Part shown: piece after piece, positions 16,371-23,638 of the stretch
Numbering within the stretch: the first letter of the stretch is position 1
Layout: the number at the start of each line of letters is the position of its first letter
Source: Demequina silvatica
GTDB taxonomy: Bacteria > Actinomycetota > Actinomycetes > Actinomycetales > Demequinaceae
Length of the DNA stretch: 64,000 bases
Direction: 5' to 3'
Assembly (NCBI RefSeq): GCF_000971215.1
Contig: NZ_BBMA01000012.1
Span: 1 to 64,000 of the forward strand
The notes under the pieces: generated by a model
Seen by the model: only the letters and a program-made list of their open reading frames with translations
The model's database searches: none
What the model was told of the DNA's origin: nothing
Program-made: the position numbers and the translations under genes

Positions 16371-17423
16371 GTGACCTCAGGACCGTCCGTCCGCCGCGCC
16401 GCCGCGGCGCGGCGCAGCAGCCTCGCCGACGTGGCGGCGCTCGCGGGCGTGTCCAAGGGCACGGTGTCGCACGTGCTCAACCACCCCGAGCGCGTCGCGG
16501 AGGCCACGCGCCAGCGTGTCGAGAGCGCGATCGCGGAGCTGAGCTTCGTGCCGCACGGCACCGCCCGCTCGCTCGCGGTGGGCACCATGCCGGCGGTGGG
16601 GCTGGTGCTGTCCGACGTCGCAAACTCGCTGTTCGTGGAGATGCTGCGGGGCGTCGAGCGGATCGTGGAGGAGCGCAACGGGTACGTGCTCATCGCGAAC
16701 TCGTACACGGACCTCGACCGGGAGCGGCGCTACCTGGGCATGTTCGAGGCGGTGCACACGCTCGGCGCGCTGGTGTCGATCAACAACCCCGCCCACTACG
16801 AGAGCCTCGCCGCCCATCACCGCGGCGAGCGGCCGCTGGTGTTCCTCGACTACCGCAACCTCGACGACCGCTACTGCTCGGTGCACGCCGACAACCGCGC
16901 GGGCGGCGCGATCGCGGCCCGCCACCTGGTGGAGCTGGGCAGGCGGCGGCTCGCGGTGGTGTCGCCGCCGTACGAGCTGCAGCCGGTCGCCGAGCGCCTC
17001 GCCGGCTTCGAGGAGGTGGTGGACGCGAGCGACGCCACCATCGTCGCCCGCGTGGGCGTCGAGAACGTCCACCGTGCCGACGGCTGGCGGGTGGGCCGCG
17101 AGCTGCTGCCGCGGATCGAGAGCGGCGAGATCGACGGGATCTTCGCGGTCGCGGACCTCGCCGCGGCCGGCGTGCTCCAGGCCGTGTCCGCGTCGGGCAC
17201 GGTCGACGTCCCCGGCGACGTCGCGATCGTCGGCTACGACGACAACCAGGAGGCGTGGGACAGCCCCATCCCGCTCACCACCGTGAGGCAGCCGGGCGAG
17301 GACATGGGCGCGCGCGGGGCGGAGCTGCTCTTCGAGGAGATCAACGACCCGAGCCACGAGCACCGGGTGGTGGGGCTCGCGCCGAGCCTGATCGTGCGGC
17401 AGAGCACCGTCGGGCTTGCGTAG
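16371..17423 (+). CDS. LacI-family transcriptional repressor
   Basis: The N-terminal helix-turn-helix (SLADVAALAGVSKGTVSHVLN, residues about 17-37) and hinge are followed by a periplasmic-binding-protein-like effector domain (about 75-345) ending in PLTTVRQPGEDMGARGAELL. The 350 residues are typical. The GTG lies exactly 6 nt after a TAGAGT box, so the message is probably leaderless. It immediately precedes the GH3 gene, and LacI-type palindromes lie before that gene and before the sugar importer. It is therefore the likely repressor of the glycan module (inference). Confidence 0.92.
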   Translation: MTSGPSVRRAAAARRSSLADVAALAGVSKGTVSHVLNHPERVAEATRQRVESAIAELSFVPHGTARSLAVGTMPAVGLVLSDVANSLFVEMLRGVERIVEERNGYVLIANSYTDLDRERRYLGMFEAVHTLGALVSINNPAHYESLAAHHRGERPLVFLDYRNLDDRYCSVHADNRAGGAIAARHLVELGRRRLAVVSPPYELQPVAERLAGFEEVVDASDATIVARVGVENVHRADGWRVGRELLPRIESGEIDGIFAVADLAAAGVLQAVSASGTVDVPGDVAIVGYDDNQEAWDSPIPLTTVRQPGEDMGARGAELLFEEINDPSHEHRVVGLAPSLIVRQSTVGLA

Positions 17424-17440
17424 GAGGGGCACGCGGCGCC

Positions 17441-17452
17441 TGAATCGTTTCG
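17441..17452 (+). promoter_or_regulatory. Possible LacI-type half-conserved site
   Basis: TGAATCGTTTCG lies 18 nt after the lacI stop and 47 nt before the GH3 promoter. Its GAATCGTTTCG core recurs at 63960-63970 before another gene. It may be an auxiliary operator. Confidence 0.35.
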
Positions 17453-17487
17453 CCGCGCTGAATGTGCTCGTTAACACCTGCTATGTG

Positions 17488-17539
17488 TTGCGATGCCCTG
17501 TTTCCATTGATACGTTCCAATCGGGTTGAAGCGGTTCAA
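17488..17539 (+). promoter_or_regulatory. GH3 promoter with LacI-type operator at the start site
   Basis: TTGCGA (17488-17493) and TACGTT (17511-17516) are 17 nt apart. The palindrome TTGAAGCGGTTCAA (17526-17539) begins at about +3 of the predicted transcript, a classic blocking position for a LacI-family repressor. A closely related palindrome occurs before the sugar ABC operon. Confidence 0.7.
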
Positions 17540-17580
17540 CCTGGCCGCAAGGTCTCTCAAAGGCGAGAGAAGGAGCATCA

Positions 17581-19827
17581 ATGTCCCTACGACTGACACC
17601 GGGCGGGCGCCAGCGGCGCCGTGCCTCCGCCGCGCTCACGGTCCTGGCCGCGGGCGCCATCGCGGTCCCTGCGATCGCGACCACGGCGACCGCCGCGGAC
17701 GAGCCACTCGACTGCTCGACCGTCCCCTGGATGGACACGAGCCTCACCGCGGGCGAGCGCGCCGATGCGCTTCTCGATGCGAGCTCCCAGCACCAGATCT
17801 ACCGCTGGCTGGTGGAGCAGCCGGCGAACAGCCCGACGCGCGTGCAGTGGAACCCGGGGTTCACCGGCGAGGCGCCCGTGATCTACCCGGCCCAGGTGGA
17901 GTGCACGCCCAACGTCGTCTACACCAACGGGGCGGAGGGCATCCACCGGACCGCGGGAACCACGGCGTGGCCTGTGCCGGTCGCGAACGCCGCGACCTGG
18001 GATCTCGACCTGCAGGTCGAGCGCGGCGCCGCCATCGCGGACGAGTCCTTCGACAAGGGCCGCAACGTGGTGCTCGGCCCCGGCGTCAACAGCGCCCGCG
18101 CGCCGTTGTCGGGCCGCACCTCCGAGTACTTCGGAGAGGACCCGGTCCTCTCGGGTCTCCTCGCCGGCGCGACCATGCGTGGCATCGAGGACGAGAACGA
18201 CCCCGACAAGCCTGTGGTTGCGAACCTCAAGCACTACTACGCGAACGAGCAGGAGCTCGACCGTTCGGCGAGCTCGTCGAACATGTCCGAGCGAGTCGCG
18301 CGCGAGATCTACAGCCTGCCGTACGAGATCGCCGTCACCGACTCCGACCCGGGCAGCATCATGTGCTCGTACAACCAGGTCAACGGCGTGTGGGCCTGCG
18401 AGGACCCCATCATGCAGAACGTCCTCAAGGACGAGGTGGGCTTCAGCGGCTACATCATGAGCGACTTCGGATCGGTGCACTCGACCGGACCCTCGCTGAT
18501 GGCGGGCATGGACCAGGAGCTCAACCGTCCCCGCTGGTTCACGCCGGCGCGGCTCGACGCTGCGCTCGCGGCAGGCGAGATCACGCAGGAGCGCATCGAG
18601 GAGGCGGCCAAGCGCGTCATCTCCACCTACATCGGTGAGGGCCTGTTCGACCACCCGCTCCCGACCGACACCTCGGCGAACGCGTCCACGCCCGAGCACA
18701 AGGCGCTCGCGCTCGAGATCGCACAGAAGTCGATGGTGCTGCTCAAGAACGAGGAGGCGCTCCCGCTCGCTCCCGCGTCGGGCGACTCGATCGCGATCAT
18801 CGGTGCGACCGCTTCGAAGACCCCGACCAACGGGATCAGCGCGATCCGGGCCTGCAGCACGGGCACCACGGGCAACGTGCTCAACTGCGACGCGATCATC
18901 GACCCGCTCACGGCGATCACCGAGCGTGCGGCCCAGGACGGCGCCTCGGTGACCTTCAACGGCGGCACCGAGCTCGCGAGCGTGGCGGCCGACGCCGCGG
19001 CCGCGGACGTGGCCATCGTGTTCGGGTACACCAACCAGGGCGAGTTCTCCGACATGCCCGACATGGTGCTCGACAACGGCGGCGACGCGCTCATCGAGGC
19101 CGTCGCAGGCGCCAACCCGAACACCGTGGTGGTGCTGCAGACGGGCAGCGCGGTGGAGATGCCGTGGCTCGACGACGTCCCTGCCGTCATGGAGGCGTGG
19201 CACGCCGGTGAGCAGGTGGGCCCCGCGCTCGCCTCGCTGCTCTTCGGCGACGTCGCCCCGTCCGGCAAGCTGCCGATGGCGTTCACGCCCGACCTCGAGA
19301 CCGGTCCGCTCCTCACCGCGGAGCAGTACCCCGGCGTCGAGATCATCAACGGCATCCGCCAGGTCGAGTACTCCGAGGGTCTCGAGGTGGGCTACCGCTG
19401 GTTCGAGGCGAACGGCGTGGATCCGCTGTTCGACTTCGGTCACGGCCTCACCTACACGGACTTCGCGTACTCGAAGCTGCAGATCACGCCGACGTCCCAC
19501 TCGGGCACGAACGACGTGCGCGTCCGCTTCCGGCTGACCAACACGGGTGACACCGCCGCCACCGAGGTGGCGCAGGTGTACCTCGAGCTGCCGGCCTCCG
19601 CGGGCGAGCCGTCCAAGCGCCTCGCCGGCTGGCAGCGCGTGACGCTCGAGCCGGGTGAGCACAAGAACGTCCAGGTGACGTTCACCGGCGACGACCTCGA
19701 GGACCTGCGCCTGCTGCAGTACTTCGAGGAGGCGTCCGGCGAGTGGACCACCCCGACCGGCACCTTCACGGTGCACGTCGGCGGCTCGGTCGACACCGTG
19801 CTGGAGGACACCTTCACGCAGAAGTAG
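17581..19827 (+). CDS. Secreted glycoside hydrolase family 3 (beta-glucosidase-like)
   Basis: A 748-residue exported enzyme. The signal peptide (about residues 1-39) ends near ATAADEP. The GH3 N-terminal barrel carries ANLKHYY (Lys217-His218) and the nucleophile Asp295 in IMSDFGSVH, where SDW is more usual. The GH3 C-terminal domain (about 395-610) ends with FGHGLTYTDF, and a fibronectin-III-like domain closes the protein. Members release glucose, xylose or related sugars from oligosaccharides; the exact substrate cannot be read. A GAGAGAAGGAG stretch precedes the ATG. It follows its probable regulator lacI, and glycan breakdown fits with the rhamnosidase and importer downstream. Confidence 0.92.
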   Translation: MSLRLTPGGRQRRRASAALTVLAAGAIAVPAIATTATAADEPLDCSTVPWMDTSLTAGERADALLDASSQHQIYRWLVEQPANSPTRVQWNPGFTGEAPVIYPAQVECTPNVVYTNGAEGIHRTAGTTAWPVPVANAATWDLDLQVERGAAIADESFDKGRNVVLGPGVNSARAPLSGRTSEYFGEDPVLSGLLAGATMRGIEDENDPDKPVVANLKHYYANEQELDRSASSSNMSERVAREIYSLPYEIAVTDSDPGSIMCSYNQVNGVWACEDPIMQNVLKDEVGFSGYIMSDFGSVHSTGPSLMAGMDQELNRPRWFTPARLDAALAAGEITQERIEEAAKRVISTYIGEGLFDHPLPTDTSANASTPEHKALALEIAQKSMVLLKNEEALPLAPASGDSIAIIGATASKTPTNGISAIRACSTGTTGNVLNCDAIIDPLTAITERAAQDGASVTFNGGTELASVAADAAAADVAIVFGYTNQGEFSDMPDMVLDNGGDALIEAVAGANPNTVVVLQTGSAVEMPWLDDVPAVMEAWHAGEQVGPALASLLFGDVAPSGKLPMAFTPDLETGPLLTAEQYPGVEIINGIRQVEYSEGLEVGYRWFEANGVDPLFDFGHGLTYTDFAYSKLQITPTSHSGTNDVRVRFRLTNTGDTAATEVAQVYLELPASAGEPSKRLAGWQRVTLEPGEHKNVQVTFTGDDLEDLRLLQYFEEASGEWTTPTGTFTVHVGGSVDTVLEDTFTQK

Positions 19828-19838
19828 GGGAGAGGCGC

Positions 19839-19870
19839 GGGAGGCCCGGGGCGTACGCCTCGGGCCTCCC
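19839..19870 (+). terminator. Terminator-like hairpin after GH3
   Basis: GGGAGGCCCG (19839-19848) pairs with CGGGCCTCCC (19861-19870) 11 nt after the stop codon. It has no T-tract. Confidence 0.6.
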
Positions 19871-20077
19871 GTGCTGTCCGGATGGTGACGGGACGATGCG
19901 GGGGGCGCCTCGGGTGCGTGCGGCGCGGCGCCGTGGGTGCTCGCCTCGGCAATCTGATCCGATCGCGCAGATCGGAGGCCCGATCTCTGCACCGGCGTAT
20001 CAGCCTGGCGCGCGGGTCTGCCCAGCCTGGCGTGGAGGCCCGAGGAACGTGGCACGACAGCGACCCCAGAAACGGCG
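19871..20077. other. Intergenic region without a recognisable gene
   Basis: Between the GH3 terminator and the tRNA terminator no convincing ORF is seen. It contains one GGGACGATGCG copy (19890-19900) and an inverted repeat, CCGATC-N5-GATCGG (19959-19964 and 19970-19975), of unknown meaning. Confidence 0.6.
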
Positions 20078-20101
20078 AAGGCCCCTCGTACGAGGGGCCT
20101 T
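20078..20101 (-). terminator. Terminator of tRNA-Arg
   Basis: Perfect 24-nt palindrome with 11-bp arms, AAGGCCCCTCG and CGAGGGGCCTT, separated by TA. It lies 28 nt beyond the tRNA 3' end on the minus strand. Confidence 0.75.
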
Positions 20102-20129
20102 GCGTGCGTCGACACCAGGTGTCGGATGG

Positions 20130-20202
20130 TGCCCCCGACAGGAATCGAACCTGCGACCTACGGTACCGGAAACCGGCGCTCTATCCGCTGAGCTACGGGG
20201 GC
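20130..20202 (-). tRNA. tRNA-Arg (anticodon CCG)
   Basis: A 73-nt cloverleaf on the minus strand. The acceptor arm is GCCCCCG/CGGGGGC, the D-arm GCTC...GAGC, and the anticodon loop TTCCGGT gives CCG. The T-arm is GCAGG-TTCGAAT-CCTGT with a final discriminator A. It reads CGG arginine codons. Position 27-43 of the anticodon stem appears mismatched (C-U), which is unusual but tolerable. The CCA end is not fully encoded. Confidence 0.96.
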
Positions 20203-20309
20203 ATGCCCGGACTGGCCGGGCCGAATGAGGATATCAGCAGGGCGCGTCGGCACGGACACGCGGCGGCAGCGCGCCGCGGCGCGCTGCACCCGAGGCGTGC
20301 GGGCGGATC

Positions 20310-20383
20310 GTGACGTACACGTTATTGAATCGTTACACAATTCCTTGCGGGACCTAGGGCCCCCGTGCTTGAATCGGTTCAAC
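20310..20383 (+). promoter_or_regulatory. Control region of the sugar ABC operon with two LacI-like sites
   Basis: A palindrome TTGAATCGGTTCAA at 20369-20382 matches the GH3 operator in both arms. A second, degenerate copy, TTGAATCGTTACAC, lies at 20325-20338. A possible promoter is GTGACG (20310-20315) with TACACA (20334-20339), 18 nt apart, which would place one site over the -10 and the other downstream of the start. The operator calls are firmer than the promoter call. Confidence 0.6.
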
Positions 20384-20418
20384 GGCAGGGCAAAGGTGCC
20401 CGCCGGAACAGGAGGACA

Positions 20419-21768
20419 ATGATGCCTTTCCGTCTCCGCCGCGGTGCCTTCGCGCTCCCGGCCGTCATCGCGGTCTCGGCCCTGGGCCTGGCCGCCTGCT
20501 CCTCGGGGGGCGACCCCGAACCGTCCGGATCCGCCGGCGGCGGCGAGACCACCGAGGCGATGGAGCCCGTCGAGCTCAGCTTCCTGGTCGACAACGCCGA
20601 GACCAGCATCGGCGTGGTCGAGGCGCTGACCGCCGCGTACACCGCGGCCCACCCCGAGGTCACGTTCGCGATCGAGCAGCGCCCCGGCGGCACCGAGGGC
20701 GACAACATCATCAAGACCCGCCTCCAGACCGGGGAGATGACGGACCTCTTCTTCTACAACTCGGGCTCGCTGTTCCAGGCGCTCGCGCCCACGCAGACGC
20801 TGCTGCCGATCGACGACATCGAGAACGCCGGCGCGATTCAGGACACGTACAAGTCGGGCGTCACCGCGGACGGCGTGCTCTACGGCGTCCCGGCCGGCAC
20901 CGCCATGGGCGGCGCGATGCTCTACAACATCCCGCTGTACGAGGAGCTCGGCCTCGAGGTCCCGACCACGTGGGACGAGTTCATGGCCAACAACCAGGTC
21001 ATCCTCGACGAGTCCGACGCCGCTCCGGTGATCCAGACCTTCAAGGACACCTGGACCTCGCAGCTGTTCGTGCTCGGCGACTTCGCCAACGTGCTCGCGG
21101 CGGACCCGGAGTGGGCGGACAAGTACACCGCCAACGAGGTGAAGTACGCGGACGGCTCTCCCGCCATCGACGGCTTCGTGCACCAGCAGGAGGTCTTCGA
21201 TGCCGGCTACCTCAACAAGGACTTCGCCTCCGCGACGTTCGCCGACGGCGCCCGCATGGTCGCCACCGGTGAGGGCGCGCACTACCCGATGCTGACCTTC
21301 GCGCTCGCGGAGATCCAGGCGAACGCTCCCGACAACGTCGACGACGTCGGCGTGTTCGCGATTCCCGGCGAGTCGGGCCCGAGCCCGCTCACCACGTGGC
21401 TCGCCGCCGGCATCTACGCCCCGGCCACCACCGAGAACGCGGACGCGGTCAAGGCCTTCATGAACTGGGTCGCCACCCCCGAGGCCTGCGACGTGCAGAC
21501 CGAGGCCGTGGGCGCCCAGGGCCCGTACTTCGTGGACGGCTGCACGCTGCCGGACGACGTCCCGCAGATGGTGGCGGACATGCTCCCGTACTTCGACGAG
21601 GGCAACACCGGCCCCGCGCTCGAGTTCCTGTCGCCCATCAAGGGCCCCGCGCTCGAGAACATCACCGTCGAGGTCGGCTCGGGCATCCGCTCGGCCGAGG
21701 ACGGCGCCGCCCTCTACGACGAGGACGTCAAGAAGCAGGCCCAGCAGCTGGGCCTCGAAGGCTGGTGA
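20419..21768 (+). CDS. Sugar ABC transporter substrate-binding lipoprotein
   Basis: Family 1 extracellular solute-binding protein. The signal peptide ends in the lipobox LGLAAC (Cys about residue 30), followed by a Gly/Ser-rich linker, so the protein is lipid-anchored on the outer face of the membrane. The 449 residues fit oligosaccharide binders. AGGAGGA precedes the ATG at 20419; the adjacent ATG at 20422 is an alternative. It is the first gene of a binding protein-permease-permease-rhamnosidase operon, so the likely ligand is a rhamnose-containing oligosaccharide (inference from context). Confidence 0.92.
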   Translation: MMPFRLRRGAFALPAVIAVSALGLAACSSGGDPEPSGSAGGGETTEAMEPVELSFLVDNAETSIGVVEALTAAYTAAHPEVTFAIEQRPGGTEGDNIIKTRLQTGEMTDLFFYNSGSLFQALAPTQTLLPIDDIENAGAIQDTYKSGVTADGVLYGVPAGTAMGGAMLYNIPLYEELGLEVPTTWDEFMANNQVILDESDAAPVIQTFKDTWTSQLFVLGDFANVLAADPEWADKYTANEVKYADGSPAIDGFVHQQEVFDAGYLNKDFASATFADGARMVATGEGAHYPMLTFALAEIQANAPDNVDDVGVFAIPGESGPSPLTTWLAAGIYAPATTENADAVKAFMNWVATPEACDVQTEAVGAQGPYFVDGCTLPDDVPQMVADMLPYFDEGNTGPALEFLSPIKGPALENITVEVGSGIRSAEDGAALYDEDVKKQAQQLGLEGW

Positions 21769-21793
21769 CCTGAGGGTTCCATGACCGACACGC

Positions 21794-21820
21794 GGTGGGC
21801 CCGGCGTCGCCGGGCCCACC
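21794..21820 (+). other. Strong intra-operon hairpin
   Basis: GGTGGGCCCGGCG (21794-21806) and CGCCGGGCCCACC (21808-21820) are perfectly complementary 13-bp arms in the 71-nt gap after the binding-protein gene. It probably stabilises or partly terminates the mRNA, so that more binding protein than permease is made, as known for malE-type operons (inference). Confidence 0.65.
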
Positions 21821-21839
21821 GCCCCCTCAGGAGAGACTC

Positions 21840-22784
21840 ATGACCATGACGACAACGACGTCTCAGACCGGCTCCGCGTCCGCCTGGCCCGCCGAGCCGG
21901 AGCCCACGGGCAAGCGGCGACGCGCCAAGAAGCGCAGCCCGTACCCGATGTGGTTCTACCTGCCGGCCGCCATCATCTACGGCGCCCTGTTCGTGGTGCC
22001 GACCTTCGCATCGTTCTACTTCTCGCTCACGCGATGGACCATCTTCGACTCCCAGTTCATCGGCCTCGACAACTTCCGGACTTTCTTCTCCGAGCCGTAC
22101 CTGTTCGAGAGCCTCATCAACACCATCATCTTCGCGACCATCACCTCGGGCATGAAGGTGGTCCTGGGGCTCCTCATCGCGGTGTTCCTGTCGAGCCAGA
22201 TCATCGCCCGCGGGTACCTCCGCAGCGTGGTGTTCTTCCCCGTGCTGGTCTCGGCGGTCGGCATCGGCGTCACCTTCTCGGTGCTGATGGACCCGTTCGA
22301 CGGCCTCATCAACAAGGTCCTCGCCGTGTTCGGGATCGAGGGACCGGGCTGGCTCACCGACCCGAACCTCGCCCTCATCTCCGTCGCGCTCACCGACGTG
22401 TGGCGCGGCGTGGGCATCGCGGTGCTCATCTACATCGCGGGCATCGTCGCGATCCCGCAGGAGTACTTCGAGGCCGCCAAGGTGGACGGCGCGAGCGCGA
22501 CCAAGGCGTTCTGGAACATCACGCTGCCGCTGATGCGCCCCGCCACCACCACGGTCATCATCCTGTCGCTCATCGGCGGCCTGAGGTCCTTCGACCTCAT
22601 CTGGACCATGACCCGCGGCGGACCGGGCTTCAGCTCGGACGTGCTCGCCTCCGTGGTCTACAAGCAGTACCAGGCGGGCTTCTACGGCCTCTCGACCGCG
22701 GGCAACGTGGTCCTCTTCGTCCTCGTGGCGGCGATCATCATCCCGCTCTTCTGGTTCCTCAACCGCAAGGAGGTCGACCGATGA
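21840..22784 (+). CDS. Sugar ABC transporter permease (MalF/UgpA type)
   Basis: A 314-residue membrane protein with six predicted helices after a basic N-terminus (KRRRAKKRSPYPM). The EAA loop that contacts the ATPase reads EYFEAAKVDGASATKAFWNITLPLMRP. The ATG at 21840 follows GGAGAG. Its TGA overlaps the ATG of the next permease. No ATP-binding subunit is encoded in this operon. In Actinobacteria such importers are commonly energised by a shared MsiK-type ATPase (family knowledge). Confidence 0.93.
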   Translation: MTMTTTTSQTGSASAWPAEPEPTGKRRRAKKRSPYPMWFYLPAAIIYGALFVVPTFASFYFSLTRWTIFDSQFIGLDNFRTFFSEPYLFESLINTIIFATITSGMKVVLGLLIAVFLSSQIIARGYLRSVVFFPVLVSAVGIGVTFSVLMDPFDGLINKVLAVFGIEGPGWLTDPNLALISVALTDVWRGVGIAVLIYIAGIVAIPQEYFEAAKVDGASATKAFWNITLPLMRPATTTVIILSLIGGLRSFDLIWTMTRGGPGFSSDVLASVVYKQYQAGFYGLSTAGNVVLFVLVAAIIIPLFWFLNRKEVDR

Positions 22785-23635
22785 CCACCGCCACCGGCAC
22801 GCCGAAGCTCAACAAGACCTACTCCTGGGTGAGCGGCACCCTCGGCATCCTCGTCACGGGCGTCGTGTTCGTGGTCCCGTTCATCTTCATCTTCCTCACT
22901 GCCGCCAAGTCGCGGCAGGAGGCCTCGCTGCTGCAGTTCTCCTGGCCCACGGAGTGGGCCCTGTGGGAGAACCTGGTCGAGGTCATCCAGACCCGCGACT
23001 ACATCCTCATCACCGCGTTCATCAACTCGACCATCATCACGGTCGGCTCCGTCGCGCTGATGGTGATCGTGTCCGCGCTGGTCGGCTACGTGCTGCAGCG
23101 GCGCAGGACCAGGTGGAACGGGCTCATCAGCTTCCTGGTGCTCGCCGGGCTGATCGTCCCGCCGGCCGTGGTGCCCACCATCTGGGTGATGCAGGCCCTC
23201 GGCATCTACAAGACGCTGCACGGGCTGATCTTCATCGAGGTCGCGTTCGGCATGGCGTTCTGCATCCTGATGTTCCGCGCCTTCGTCGCGACCATCCCCC
23301 GGGAGCTCGACGAGGCCGCGATCATGGACGGCGCGGGCCCCATCCGGCTGTTCTTCCAGGTGATCTTCCCGCTGCTGCGCTCCGTGATCGTCACCGTGAT
23401 CGTGGTCCAGGCCGTGTTCGTGTTCAACGACTTCCAGAACCCGCTCTACTTCCTGCCCGGCGACCAGGGCGCGACCGTCCAGCTCACGCTCTACAACTTC
23501 CAGAGCCAGTTCTCGACCTCCTGGAACCTGCTCTTCATGGACATCCTGCTCATCACGGTGCCCATGCTGCTCATGTACATCTTCTTCAACCGTCAGATCG
23601 TCGCCGGCATGACCTCCGGCGCCGTCAAGGGGTGA
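22781..23635 (+). CDS. Sugar ABC transporter permease (MalG/UgpE type)
   Basis: A 284-residue partner permease with six helices. The EAA loop reads ELDEAAIMDGAGPIRLFFQVIFPLLR. The start ATG overlaps the preceding TGA as ATGA, indicating coupled translation of the heterodimer. The stop lies 3 nt before the rhamnosidase start. Confidence 0.93.
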   Translation: MTTATGTPKLNKTYSWVSGTLGILVTGVVFVVPFIFIFLTAAKSRQEASLLQFSWPTEWALWENLVEVIQTRDYILITAFINSTIITVGSVALMVIVSALVGYVLQRRRTRWNGLISFLVLAGLIVPPAVVPTIWVMQALGIYKTLHGLIFIEVAFGMAFCILMFRAFVATIPRELDEAAIMDGAGPIRLFFQVIFPLLRSVIVTVIVVQAVFVFNDFQNPLYFLPGDQGATVQLTLYNFQSQFSTSWNLLFMDILLITVPMLLMYIFFNRQIVAGMTSGAVKG

Positions 23636-23638
23636 CTC

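Noticed and set aside
20130..20202. tRNA-Arg as an integration site for a genomic island
   Set aside because: No integrase, no repeated tRNA 3' end and no compositional change is seen on either side.
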